Origin: Pontibacter ummariensis
Lineage (GTDB): Bacteria; Bacteroidota; Bacteroidia; Cytophagales; Hymenobacteraceae
Direction of reading: 5' to 3'
Length of the DNA stretch: 64,000 nucleotides
Assembly: GCF_900188175.1 (NCBI RefSeq)
Contig: NZ_FZOQ01000009.1
Coordinates: 124,001 to 188,000, forward strand
The translations under genes were made by a program, and so were the position numbers. The notes beneath the pieces were generated by a model that worked only from the letters and a program-made list of their open reading frames with translations, searched no databases and was not told the origin of the DNA. Shown one piece after another: positions 18,920 through 28,896 of the stretch; within the stretch, counting starts at the first letter, position 1, and every line of letters begins with the position of its first letter.

Positions 18920-19717
18920 TTATTGCGGCAGGCCGTTCGGGTACTCCTCCCGGATGACCTGTTCAAGCTGGGCTACCCGGTTGCCTGGATTCGGGTGCGT
19001 TTGCAAGAACTCAGGGCCTCCCGCGCCCCTGTTTGCCTGCTCCAGGATGCGCAGCACCGCTATCATGGCCCTGGGGTCGTAGCCCGCCTCACCCGTTAGC
19101 TGCACAGCCAGCCTGTCCGACTCCAGTTCATCCTCGCGGCCGTAGCGCATGTTCACCAGCCGGCCCACCATGGCCGCTACGGCTGCCCCTGCCCTGCTGG
19201 AGGGGTTCTCAGGGTCATAGGTGGCGATAGCAGCGGCACCGGAAAGGCTCTCCGTTAACTTGGCCTTCGCCAGCTGCTGTGCCGAGTGCCGTGCCACCAC
19301 GTGTCCTATCTCATGCGCCAGCACCCCTGCCAGCTGCTCCTCAGACTCCAGGCGCTCCAAGAGCCCTGCCGTGATAAAGACCTGTCCGCCCGGCAGGGCA
19401 AAGGCATTTACCGTCTGCTCATCGGCAAGCAGGTGAAACTCAAAATGGTAAGGAGAGTTCCGGACCCGGGTATTCTGCACCAGGCGCTGCCCCACTTCCT
19501 GTACCTTCGCCGCTGCCTCCCTATCCGGGTGCAGGCCACCGTACTGTTGGGCCATTTCGGGGGCGGCCTGCAGGCCGAGGGCTATCTCCTGCTCCACGGT
19601 CATGTCCACGTGCTGCTCTTCGCCGGTAAATTCGTTCTCCTCGGTGGTACACCAGTAGGTAACCAACGAAACAGCTGCCATCAAAAGGGCAATGATAAAT
19701 TTAATTACGCCACTCAT
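18920..19717 (-). CDS. M48-family metallopeptidase, membrane-attached
   Basis: A 265-residue protein with an N-terminal hydrophobic segment ending in TYWC, either a lipoprotein signal or a membrane anchor. The zinc motif HEIGH is at 135-139 (LAHEIGHVVARH), the third ligand is in EDELESDRLAV, and the ending FLQTHPNPGNRVAQLE matches the BepA/LoiP-like group. It is a paralogue of the gene at 12561. A periplasmic quality-control protease is the likely role. Confidence 0.88.
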   Translation of the reverse strand: MSGVIKFIIALLMAAVSLVTYWCTTEENEFTGEEQHVDMTVEQEIALGLQAAPEMAQQYGGLHPDREAAAKVQEVGQRLVQNTRVRNSPYHFEFHLLADEQTVNAFALPGGQVFITAGLLERLESEEQLAGVLAHEIGHVVARHSAQQLAKAKLTESLSGAAAIATYDPENPSSRAGAAVAAMVGRLVNMRYGREDELESDRLAVQLTGEAGYDPRAMIAVLRILEQANRGAGGPEFLQTHPNPGNRVAQLEQVIREEYPNGLPQ

Positions 19718-19811
19718 ATCCTTTCGTAAGCCCGCAATAGGTGCAGGCGATGTTAAGGAAACGGTGGGGCCCTCTGTCTGGTTACGGAAACAAGCTATGG
19801 CTGAAACAAAA

Positions 19812-19853
19812 GCAAAAGGGCCCTCGGTAATGAAACACCGAAGGCCCTTTTGC
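19812..19853 (-). terminator. Terminator of the L,D-transpeptidase-like gene
   Basis: An 11-bp perfect outer stem (gcaaaagggcc / ggcccttttgc) plus an inner cggt/accg pairing. Read on the minus strand it is followed by a T-rich run, about 30 nt after the stop at 19883. Confidence 0.8.
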
Positions 19854-19882
19854 TTAGGCTTGTGAAGCCAGGAGCTTTACTG

Positions 19883-20689
19883 TTAAGAAAGATTCTCATT
19901 CGCTGTCTCCAGGGCAAAGGCTTCCACCGCATTCGCTACGTTCAGGAAACTGGATGTATACCCGCTATCATTGCCATGGATGTACATAACGGTTTTGTCT
20001 TTGATAGCCGCGATTACCTCATCAGATATCTCCCTCGGTACGGAAGGGCAGCCAAGGCTACGGCCCAGTCTGCCGTGCTGCTTCACAAAGGCTTCTGTCG
20101 CATAATCGGCACCGTGCACCACAATGGCCCGTGCCATGGCATTGGAGTTATACGTCTTGTCCATGCCCTGCAGGCGCAGCGATAAGCCGTGCTTGCCGAA
20201 GTACGTGGCATCGGTCAGGTAAAAGCCCAGGCTGCTCATATAAGAGTTAGGCGTATTAGAGAATTTAAGGGCCTTATCTTCCCCGGTGTTGCGGCCATGG
20301 GCTACCAGGGTATTGATCAGCACTTTCTTAGCGTCCAGGTCAATGATCCACATACGCTTTTCGCCGCTGGACTTTGTGAAATCAATAACAGTTAAGATGG
20401 ACCTGGCAGAGGTAAGGCGGCTTTGCTTAAAGTTCTGGTAGCCAATCATGGCTTTCTCGAAAACATCGTAGGCAAGTCCTTTGGCTTGCAGGCCCGCCTG
20501 CTCGTACACAGTTTTTAGATGGGCATTAAAGGCCTGTTGCTTTTCTGCATACGTAAGCGCTGTGGCCTTATTGTTTACGGTTAATGCTTCTACCTTTAAA
20601 GGCTCCGGTGTTGCACCTAAAGGGCGGGAAGCAGGTAAGGTGAAAGATAATAGACCGAGGGTTAACGAGGTTGCGAGTACTCTTAACAT
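19883..20689 (-). CDS. Secreted murein L,D-transpeptidase-like protein (YkuD_2 type)
   Basis: A 268-residue protein with a signal peptide. The catalytic region has the order HGADYA ... GRSLGCPSVP, with His and the nucleophile Cys (about 214), as in the YkuD-like family often annotated as murein L,D-transpeptidase catalytic domain proteins. Upstream, MWIIDLDAKKVLINTLVAHGR is the usual strand-rich start of the domain. Predicted to act on peptidoglycan peptides in the periplasm, by family only; some members are uncharacterised. Confidence 0.88.
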   Translation of the reverse strand: MLRVLATSLTLGLLSFTLPASRPLGATPEPLKVEALTVNNKATALTYAEKQQAFNAHLKTVYEQAGLQAKGLAYDVFEKAMIGYQNFKQSRLTSARSILTVIDFTKSSGEKRMWIIDLDAKKVLINTLVAHGRNTGEDKALKFSNTPNSYMSSLGFYLTDATYFGKHGLSLRLQGMDKTYNSNAMARAIVVHGADYATEAFVKQHGRLGRSLGCPSVPREISDEVIAAIKDKTVMYIHGNDSGYTSSFLNVANAVEAFALETANENLS

Positions 20690-20950
20690 GGTTTTTTAGC
20701 TTCTTTTTCTCTGTTTAAGTATAGCCAACAGGCGCTTTCAGGGAAATTGTTCCTTCGGCAGGTAAGCCAGAGGGCGTACAAAGCACCTCATTTAAAAGCA
20801 AAGCAGCTTAAAATCAAGCTTCAGAGGCTATAGGGCCTGTATTCATGCCAGAAAAAAAACTTTTCCAAAAGCATAAAAAGAACGCTTTTTTCTGCTTTAT
20901 CTTGTGTTGTTGTGCAAATTCTGCAACTTTGAAGCAGCAATAAGACAGAG

Positions 20951-21352
20951 ATGATAAAGCGATTGTTTGTGGTACAGGTGCTTTCCCTTGCCCTGCTAAG
21001 TTCCTGTGGCGTGCCGGAGGAGTTTCAGGCCTTTAACAGCAAAGCCTGGAAAGAAGACCGCTATGCCTGCAAGGGACAGCGAGCGGAACTGGTAGACGAT
21101 TTTGAGCAGATACGCAAGGACTTGTACGGCCAAAAAGAATATGTTGTGCGCAACCTGCTGGGGAAGCCCGACCAGGAAGAACTGCTGAAGCGCAGCGAAC
21201 GCATATACTATTATTACATCGAGACAGGCGACCAATGCGCCGATCGCACAAAAATGTCGGGAGCTAACCGCATCGAACTCCGGCTTAACTCCCTGGCAAA
21301 AGTATCAGAAATCAATTACAGGTATCCGGACCAGGTAAAGAAGCTTGAGTAG
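20951..21352 (+). CDS. Small lipoprotein, function unknown
   Basis: A 133-residue protein with a lipoprotein signal (LALLSSC, Cys about 19). The mature part contains RNLLGKPDQEE followed by a Tyr-rich strand RIYYYYIETGDQC, which resembles the short alpha/beta 'SmpA/OmlA-like' layout (LLGxP then a YYY strand), but the match is too weak to name. Two cysteines in the mature part (YACKG and DQCAD) could form a disulphide. It stands alone. Confidence 0.75.
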   Translation: MIKRLFVVQVLSLALLSSCGVPEEFQAFNSKAWKEDRYACKGQRAELVDDFEQIRKDLYGQKEYVVRNLLGKPDQEELLKRSERIYYYYIETGDQCADRTKMSGANRIELRLNSLAKVSEINYRYPDQVKKLE

Positions 21353-21382
21353 CGAAGCTTTTTACCTGGGGCTTCCCAAACA

Positions 21383-21781
21383 TCACTCTCCTTTTACTTC
21401 CTCGGTCAGTTGGGCGTTGGCGTTTCCTTTCAGCTGGTTCAGGTGCTGCATTTGCCTTTCGCTCAGGATGTGCTTCAGCAGTTCGCTGCTTTCGAAGGCG
21501 AGCATCCGGTAGGCCCTGGACTGCAGTATCGGGTCTGTGGCATAGGTGTTCTCCGCTTCTGCCAGCTTTTGGTAACGCTGCTGGTTTATTCTCTCCACCT
21601 CCGCATACTGCTGCTCCGTCAAGTTCAGTTCCCGGCTCATTTCCAGGGTGGCCATGGCTGGCCCGTCAAGGCTTACAGCCAATACCTGTCTGTCGAGCCC
21701 GTCATCCGCCACCTTCAGGTGCTGCGCATGGCCGGCAGTGCAAAACAGTGTTCCGAGCGATAGAAGTAAAAATTTAAGCAT
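21383..21781 (-). CDS. Small secreted protein, Spy/CpxP-like helical layout
   Basis: A 132-residue protein with a signal peptide (cleavage near GHAQ). The mature part is almost entirely helical and charged, with the segment LNLTEQQYAEVERINQQRYQ, reminiscent of the LTxxQ repeats of Spy/CpxP-type periplasmic proteins; only one such motif is clear. Unknown function. It is convergent with the lipoprotein gene at 20951 (30 nt between stops). Confidence 0.7.
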   Translation of the reverse strand: MLKFLLLSLGTLFCTAGHAQHLKVADDGLDRQVLAVSLDGPAMATLEMSRELNLTEQQYAEVERINQQRYQKLAEAENTYATDPILQSRAYRMLAFESSELLKHILSERQMQHLNQLKGNANAQLTEEVKGE

Positions 21782-22086
21782 AAGTATATAAGGGTGTATT
21801 ACTGTACAGAAGGCTGGCCTTCTGGGGTTTAAACGTTACTAGCTGCGGACGGTTTCCTGTTTTTCGTGTTTTTAGACGGCCCTAACTTTTTATTTTATTC
21901 AGCGGGCTATAGTGAAATGTAATATTTACTGGAGCCAGTTTGAAAAAAATATTTGATAAGTTAAGCTACAGACTTGTAACCAAAGGGGGCGCGAAGGGTA
22001 TATCTTATAAAGACATGGATTGGATTTTAAATACGTACAACCGCAAAGCCTGAACATGGAGATGGTTTTGTTTTAACATAAACAAC
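21782..22086. other. 305-nt intergenic region, divergent promoters
   Basis: This separates two divergently transcribed small genes and must contain their promoters. No perfect TAnnTTTG box, RNA gene or repeat was seen. Confidence 0.4.
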
Positions 22087-22320
22087 ATGAGGACAACATA
22101 TTACAACCCTAGTAAACTTGAAGTTAGTTTTGCCAAGGCGTTTAAGGCGCTCACCCCTCAACTAGAAACAGAATTGGATGAAGGAGAAGAGGTAATAGAA
22201 ATTGAGTCGGTGCATGATGCAGATAACCCCCTGGTGATTTTTAAGCTGAAAGACAAAGAAGGAGATATACACGAGGTCGTGGTACAGATCATACAGCGCC
22301 CGGACCACATCGTCAAGTAA
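22087..22320 (+). CDS. Conserved-looking 77-residue protein, unknown
   Basis: A short acidic cytoplasmic protein starting MRTTYYNPSKLEVSFAKAF. The pattern of alternating hydrophobics in the second half (LVIFKLKDKEG, EVVVQIIQRP) suggests a small alpha/beta fold. Coding is supported by a strong terminator 27 nt after the stop and clean flanks. No family recognised. Confidence 0.72.
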   Translation: MRTTYYNPSKLEVSFAKAFKALTPQLETELDEGEEVIEIESVHDADNPLVIFKLKDKEGDIHEVVVQIIQRPDHIVK

Positions 22321-22346
22321 TAAAACAACGGGACAACCCTACAAAC

Positions 22347-22377
22347 AAAAGGCCAGCTTCAGAAGAGCTGGCCTTTT
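22347..22377 (+). terminator. Rho-independent terminator
   Basis: A 12-bp stem (aaaaggccagct / agctggcctttt), 7-nt loop and T-run, just after the 77-residue gene. Confidence 0.9.
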
Positions 22378-22408
22378 TAGTGTTGAATGTCGTAAGATGG
22401 CGTGTGCT

Positions 22409-22858
22409 TCAGGTTGCTTTGCGTTCCCGGCGCTTAAAAAACTGCATGGCGATGAAGGCGATCATAAAACCCGAGATCAGGCCTTCCAGCATCAAAACCG
22501 TAAAAATGGCCAGTCCAGGGGTTGTTTCCACCCGCTCGCCCAGGTAATCCTCTGCCGAAAGCGTGTTCAGGAGGCCCTCCCCCCCTATCTTTACATACAC
22601 TAGCACAAAAACGGCAAAAAGAACGGTGCCTGCCACCGCGGTTATCACGCCGGTGCCCAGCCCTTTAAAGTAGTGTATCTCGCCGTGCACCCGCTGTTTA
22701 TAGTTCCTGATGGCCAATACCACCCCAACAGCCAGGATCAGGCCGTTCAGAAAGCGCAGCTCTACTACGTTCAGGAGCCCCAGCAGGCTCATCAGCAGAA
22801 AATAGAGAATAAGGCCCACAGCGGTAAGCATGCCGTACTTTAAGCCTGTCAGTTCCAT
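22409..22858 (-). CDS. DUF4199-like membrane protein, copy 2
   Basis: A 149-residue protein with four predicted membrane helices and the ending AFIAMQFFKRRERK. It is clearly a paralogue of the gene just upstream (22916-23386): both share a helix pattern, an NxEYF / GEIHYFKG-type loop before the third helix, and FIAMQ(F/W)FKRR at the C-terminus. DUF4199 proteins are typical of Bacteroidota and of unknown function. The gap of 57 nt suggests one transcript. Confidence 0.82.
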   Translation of the reverse strand: MELTGLKYGMLTAVGLILYFLLMSLLGLLNVVELRFLNGLILAVGVVLAIRNYKQRVHGEIHYFKGLGTGVITAVAGTVLFAVFVLVYVKIGGEGLLNTLSAEDYLGERVETTPGLAIFTVLMLEGLISGFMIAFIAMQFFKRRERKAT

Positions 22859-22915
22859 AGGATGAGGGTGGATAAGCGTGGTTAAAACAGGAAAAGCAAA
22901 GGAAAGGCGCTGTTA

Positions 22916-23386
22916 CTACACGCCCTCTGACATGGAGTGGTCACGCCTTTTAAACCATTGCATGGCAATAAAAGCGATCCAAAGGCCCGGCACTGTGCCG
23001 TACATAATGGTGAAGCCAAACAAGGCCATCTTGGTGATGCCCTCCGGGAAGAAAGAACTTGCCTGCAGGCTGGCCAGGTAATCTGTGTCCAGCACACTCA
23101 CAAAGATGACCAGAAACAAGGCCAGTATCGCCGATGAGATAACGCCCACCGTGGCCCCTATGGCCAGTCCCTCAAAATACTCTATGTTGCCGTTCCGGGC
23201 CCGTTTCAGCCTCGAAATGGCCACACAGATGCCAATTACCAGAAAGATACCGCTGATAAAGGACAGTTCTATGATTTCCAGAACACCCAGCGCCCACATA
23301 ATCAGGAAATAAGCGATGTAAGCAATGCCTGTTAGTATTCCCCATTTTGTAGAAACCTTCTGGTACGTTACTTTAGAAGATGCCAT
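22916..23386 (-). CDS. DUF4199-like membrane protein, copy 1
   Basis: A 156-residue four-helix membrane protein, first of a tandem pair. Features are the N-terminal WGILTGIAYIAYFLIM helix, a short basic loop (RLKRARNG) and the terminal FIAMQWFKRRDHS. Function unknown. The tandem arrangement with diverged sequence points to an old duplication. Confidence 0.83.
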   Translation of the reverse strand: MASSKVTYQKVSTKWGILTGIAYIAYFLIMWALGVLEIIELSFISGIFLVIGICVAISRLKRARNGNIEYFEGLAIGATVGVISSAILALFLVIFVSVLDTDYLASLQASSFFPEGITKMALFGFTIMYGTVPGLWIAFIAMQWFKRRDHSMSEGV

Positions 23387-25347
<1,961 letters not shown>

Positions 25348-25376
25348 CCTTTAAAAGCAACAAAACCTAAAAACCT

Positions 25377-26078
25377 ATGCCACAATTCCCGCGCCTGCTG
25401 CCAGGGCTTCTCTGCTCTTTCCTGCTGTTACTCTTCATACAAACGGAAGCAAGGGCTCAGGTAGATCCGGATACCGTTTACCGTAAACCGGAATTGCCGG
25501 TTGGTCCGCCTGCCCCTACAGAGCAGCCAAGGCCACGTACACAGGAAAGACCCGCCCCAACCAGGCGACAGCCTGTCGTGGTGGCTAAACCGGAGCAGGC
25601 AGAACTGGAAGAGGACAGGGAGTTGCTAGACAGGTTGTATACCGGCGGTAGCTTTGGTCTGCAGTTTGGCACCTACACGAACATTTCGTTACTCCCGATA
25701 CTGGGCTACAAGGTAACAGAGCGTTACAGTGTTGGTGTGGGGGTCGTGTACCAGTATTACCGGTTTAGAGGCACCAGCCTGAGCAATTACGGTGGCCGCG
25801 CCTTTACCCAGTTAGAGGTAGTGGATATTGGCGAAGGAGCCTTGCTGGCGCATGCTGAGATAGAAGTGCTCAACGTGGAAATGATCGACCGGTTCAATCC
25901 GTTTGACAGGAACCGGACAACACTCACGCTCCCGATGGTGGGCCTTGGCTATAGACAACGCTTAAGCGAAAAGGCCTCTTTTGACATGCTGGCACTCTAC
26001 AACATCAGTGATGATCCGAACAACCCCTACAGTAATCCTGTGCTACGGTTCGGTTTTAACATCGGCTTAGGGAAATAA
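25377..26078 (+). CDS. Secreted beta-barrel-like outer membrane protein, unknown
   Basis: A 233-residue protein with a signal peptide (cleavage near ARAQ) and a Pro/Arg-rich linker (about 35-70). The C-terminal domain of about 150 residues is made of alternating strands (SVGVGVVYQYYRF, LTLPMVGLGYRQRL, NPVLRFGFNIGLGK) typical of small outer-membrane barrels. The start lies 29 nt after the ABC-F stop, so it may be cotranscribed. Function unknown. Confidence 0.78.
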   Translation: MPQFPRLLPGLLCSFLLLLFIQTEARAQVDPDTVYRKPELPVGPPAPTEQPRPRTQERPAPTRRQPVVVAKPEQAELEEDRELLDRLYTGGSFGLQFGTYTNISLLPILGYKVTERYSVGVGVVYQYYRFRGTSLSNYGGRAFTQLEVVDIGEGALLAHAEIEVLNVEMIDRFNPFDRNRTTLTLPMVGLGYRQRLSEKASFDMLALYNISDDPNNPYSNPVLRFGFNIGLGK

Positions 26079-26099
26079 GAAACGTCACGAGCAGTTTAA

Positions 26100-26135
26100 A
26101 CAAAGGGAGGCGGCCAATAGGCCGCCTCCCTTTGT
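26100..26135 (+). terminator. Very strong Rho-independent terminator
   Basis: A perfect 16-bp stem (acaaagggaggcggcc and its complement) with a 4-nt loop aata, then a T-rich tail. It is symmetrical enough to act in both directions and also faces the convergent mini-protein gene at 26165. Confidence 0.92.
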
Positions 26136-26164
26136 TATTTATGTTGTCTAATACGTCTTGCCTG

Positions 26165-26314
26165 TCAGCCCCGTATCAAGCGTAACAGGACAACGATAAT
26201 GGCAATCACCAGTAAGATGTGAATCAAGCCACCTACTGCATCTGGGAATCCCAGGAATCCAATCAGCCAGATAACTACTAGTACCACAGCTATAATATAC
26301 AATAAATTTCCCAT
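26165..26314 (-). CDS. lmo0937-type mini membrane protein, copy 2
   Basis: The inner ATG at 26314 is chosen because it yields the standard 49-residue form beginning MGNLLYIIAV; the longer frame adds a non-conserved leader. Two membrane helices flank the motif GFLGFPDAVGG and the protein ends LLRLIRG. The family is widespread, small and uncharacterised, sometimes stress-linked. A second, highly similar gene lies immediately upstream. Confidence 0.82.
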   Translation of the reverse strand: MGNLLYIIAVVLVVIWLIGFLGFPDAVGGLIHILLVIAIIVVLLRLIRG

Positions 26315-26377
26315 AGTTTTAACGTTAATGTGTTCGTAATAAGCTGTTTTAAAATAAACGGACAACAGCCTTTCAAG

Positions 26378-26530
26378 TTAAGCACTTCGGATTAGCCGTA
26401 GCAGCACCGCTACCACCGCCAATACCAGCAGCACATGGATTATACCCCCGACGGCATCCGGGAAACCCAGAAAGCCTACCAGCCAGAATATAACCAGCAC
26501 CACAGCAATCACATAAAGCAAATTCCCCAT
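26378..26530 (-). CDS. lmo0937-type mini membrane protein, copy 1
   Basis: A 50-residue gene found by reading the minus strand: ATG at 26530-26528, TAA at 26380-26378. The product begins MGNLLYVIAVVLVIFWLVGF and shares the GFLGFPDAVGG centre and LLRLIRS end with the next gene, so the two are tandem duplicates about 64 nt apart. Two membrane helices are predicted. Function unknown. Confidence 0.82.
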   Translation of the reverse strand: MGNLLYVIAVVLVIFWLVGFLGFPDAVGGIIHVLLVLAVVAVLLRLIRSA

Positions 26531-26988
26531 ATGTGTTCTATTTTACTCTTTTGTTGGTACTGTCTCGTCTCAAAAGTTCAAGGAGCCTTCAAGCCCCTTT
26601 CCATTGTTTTTATTTGTACTTTAAAGTCATAGGTTTTACGTGCGCTTCTGCTAAATGATTTATAATTAACCACTATTTTATAGCACCTCAATCTTATTTT
26701 TGGAGCTTTCCCCACTTTTTGCGCAAGAGTCAGTTCGTGTACTGGCTCACTGGCAAAAGGCTGTGCCAGCACAGGCGGGCTTGTACTCCAAAGGGTTCTG
26801 AAAGCCGCGGCGCATAAGAAAAAAACAGTTGCTGACAGCACGGTTTTAAGTGCTATTCCTGTAGCAGCTATAGTAGCGCCTGAGCGCCTGCCTCCCCCGG
26901 AAACCTTGTTCCGCGAGATAGGGTAAGCTAAATTCTGTTAGCTTTGTATAGAAAATTTTGCATAGACAATTAAAGCTTATATCAACCT
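26531..26988. other. 458-nt intergenic region upstream of the acyl-CoA dehydrogenase gene
   Basis: A minus-strand frame of 87 codons (26578-26841) with a hydrophobic start exists, but its remainder is not protein-like and I do not call it. The region holds the plus-strand promoter box at 26939-26946. No RNA gene recognised. Confidence 0.45.
26939..26946 (+). promoter_or_regulatory. -7 box TAGCTTTG
   Basis: Perfect TAnnTTTG box 42 nt before the ATG at 26989. Confidence 0.6.
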
Positions 26989-27879
26989 ATGAAAAAAGTC
27001 GCAGTTATTGGCTCTGGCACAATGGGGAACGGCATTGCCCACGTTTTCGCCCAAAACGGGTTTCCGGTTTCCCTGGTAGACATCTCAGAAGAGGCCCTGC
27101 AGCGTGCCCTTGGCACCATCTCTAAAAACCTGGACCGGATTGTTGCCAAAGGAAACTTAACGGAAGAGCAGAAAGAGCAGACCCTGCAGAACATCACTAC
27201 TTACACCAACACCCAGGAAGGCGTAAAAGAAGCTGACCTGGTGGTAGAGGCGGCCACGGAGAACGTGGACCTGAAGCTCAAGATCTTCCGGGACCTGGAC
27301 AGCTTCACAAAGCCAACGGCAATTCTGGCCTCCAACACCTCCTCTATCTCTATCACCAAGATCGCCTCCGTTACCAACCGGCCTGATAAAGTAATTGGCA
27401 TGCACTTCATGAACCCGGTGCCGGTCATGAAGCTGGTAGAGGTAATTCGCGGATACTCTACCTCTGACGAGGTAACGCAGCAAGTCCTCGACCTCTCCAA
27501 GCAGTTAGGGAAAGTACCTGCTGAGGCAAATGATTACCCTGGCTTTGTTGCCAACCGTGTCCTGATGCCCATGATCAACGAGGCGATCTATACCTTATTC
27601 GAAGGAGTAGCTGGCGTAGAGGAGATCGACACGATTATGAAATTGGGCATGGCGCACCCGATGGGCCCCCTGCAACTCGCAGACTTTATTGGCTTGGACG
27701 TATGCCTGTCTATTCTGAACGTACTATACGAAGGCTTCGGAAACCCGAAGTACGCCCCATGTCCTTTGCTGGTGAACATGGTGCAGGCAGGCCATAAAGG
27801 AGCTAAGTCTGGTCAGGGCTTCTACTCCTGGGCAAATGGCCCCAAAGATCTGGTGGTTGCAGACCGGTTTAAAAAGTAG
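26989..27879 (+). CDS. 3-hydroxyacyl-CoA (3-hydroxybutyryl-CoA) dehydrogenase
   Basis: A 296-residue stand-alone dehydrogenase, NAD(P)-dependent, oxidising or reducing 3-hydroxybutyryl-CoA in fatty acid or butyrate metabolism. The Rossmann motif GSGTMGNG lies at 8-15, the SNTSS loop and the catalytic His in IGMHFMNPVP are in place, and the C-terminal domain has the signature DYPGFVANRVLMPMINEA. Normal length for the Hbd/PaaH group. Monocistronic by context, with a promoter box upstream and a strong terminator downstream. Confidence 0.94.
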   Translation: MKKVAVIGSGTMGNGIAHVFAQNGFPVSLVDISEEALQRALGTISKNLDRIVAKGNLTEEQKEQTLQNITTYTNTQEGVKEADLVVEAATENVDLKLKIFRDLDSFTKPTAILASNTSSISITKIASVTNRPDKVIGMHFMNPVPVMKLVEVIRGYSTSDEVTQQVLDLSKQLGKVPAEANDYPGFVANRVLMPMINEAIYTLFEGVAGVEEIDTIMKLGMAHPMGPLQLADFIGLDVCLSILNVLYEGFGNPKYAPCPLLVNMVQAGHKGAKSGQGFYSWANGPKDLVVADRFKK

Positions 27880-27957
27880 TTCACTGTGTAAGGATTATCA
27901 GGGCGAGAGGATGCTTATCCGGACAATTCTCTTCATCTTGAAAATACTGATCCAGAC

Positions 27958-27995
27958 AAAAAGGGCCTCTGCTAAGAGTAGCAGAGGCCCTTTTT
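27958..27995. terminator. Strong hairpin terminator, likely bidirectional
   Basis: A perfect 16-bp stem (aaaaagggcctctgct / agcagaggcccttttt) with a 6-nt loop. It lies between the convergent dehydrogenase and dapD genes and has A/T runs on both sides. Confidence 0.92.
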
Positions 27996-28034
27996 CTTGG
28001 CCAATGCGTAACACTGACCGAATAACGACTCACT

Positions 28035-28847
28035 CTACACAGCCACCGCGTGGTCGCGCAGGACATCGTTAAGTGAGGTCTTCAGATCGGTGCTTTCCTT
28101 GCGCTGGCCAATGATCAGGGCGCAAGGTACCTGAAAGTCCCCGGCAGGGAATTTCTTGGTATAAGAACCCGGGATCACCACAGAGCGAGGTGGCACATAG
28201 CCTTTGTACACTTTCTCTTCGCTGCCTGTTACGTCGATGATCTTAGAGCTGCCGGTAATGGTCACACCCGCACCAATGACAGCCTCTTTCCCGATGCGGC
28301 ATCCCTCTACCAGAATACTTCTGGAACCGATGAAAGCACCGTCTTCAATGATGACGGGCGCCGCCTGTACAGGCTCGAGTACGCCACCCAGGCCAACGCC
28401 ACCGCTTAAGTGCACGTTTTTCCCTACCTGTGCACAGCTACCTACTGTTGCCCAGGTATCTACCATGGTGCCGGAATCCACATAGGCACCGATGTTCACA
28501 TAAGAAGGCATCATCACCACGCCTCTGGCCAAAAAGGCACCATAACGCGCTACAGCGTGCGGAACCACACGAACGCCCAACTGCTCGTAGTTACGCTTCA
28601 GCGTGATCTTATCATGAAATTCGAAAGGACCTACCTCTATCGTTTTCATAGACTGAATCGGAAAGTAAAGCAGTACCGCTTTCTTTACCCACTCGTTTAC
28701 CTGCCACTCCTCTCCATTCGGCTCGGCCACACGCAACTGTCCCTTATCCAACTCTTCGATCACCGTACGGATTGCCTCTACGGTATCATTTTCTTTTAAA
28801 AGCTCCCGGTTTTCCCAGGCCTGCTCTATGATTTGTCTTAACTCCAT
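28035..28847 (-). CDS. dapD: 2,3,4,5-tetrahydropyridine-2,6-dicarboxylate N-succinyltransferase
   Basis: A 270-residue cytoplasmic enzyme of the succinylase branch of lysine/meso-diaminopimelate synthesis. The N-terminal helical domain (ELRQIIEQAWENRELL) is followed by a left-handed beta-helix of hexapeptide repeats (VNIGAYVDSG, GKNVHLSGGV, EDGAFIGSRSILVEG) and a C-terminal strand domain with PRSVVIPGSY. Length and order match DapD throughout. It provides precursors for lysine and for peptidoglycan cross-links. Confidence 0.96.
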   Translation of the reverse strand: MELRQIIEQAWENRELLKENDTVEAIRTVIEELDKGQLRVAEPNGEEWQVNEWVKKAVLLYFPIQSMKTIEVGPFEFHDKITLKRNYEQLGVRVVPHAVARYGAFLARGVVMMPSYVNIGAYVDSGTMVDTWATVGSCAQVGKNVHLSGGVGLGGVLEPVQAAPVIIEDGAFIGSRSILVEGCRIGKEAVIGAGVTITGSSKIIDVTGSEEKVYKGYVPPRSVVIPGSYTKKFPAGDFQVPCALIIGQRKESTDLKTSLNDVLRDHAVAV

Positions 28848-28875
28848 GTCTTATTTACTAGTAAAGAATGAAGAA

Positions 28876-28883
28876 CAAAAGTA
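28876..28883 (-). promoter_or_regulatory. -7 box TACTTTTG for dapD
   Basis: Perfect TAnnTTTG on the minus strand 29 nt upstream of the dapD start codon. The divergent glycosyltransferase gene starts 14 nt further on. Confidence 0.62.
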
Positions 28884-28896
28884 TTAAATTTCGGCG

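Noticed and set aside
26578..26841. Minus-strand 87-codon frame with hydrophobic start
   Set aside because: Only the first 25 residues look like a signal sequence; the rest is basic and not protein-like, and no promoter or terminator supports it.
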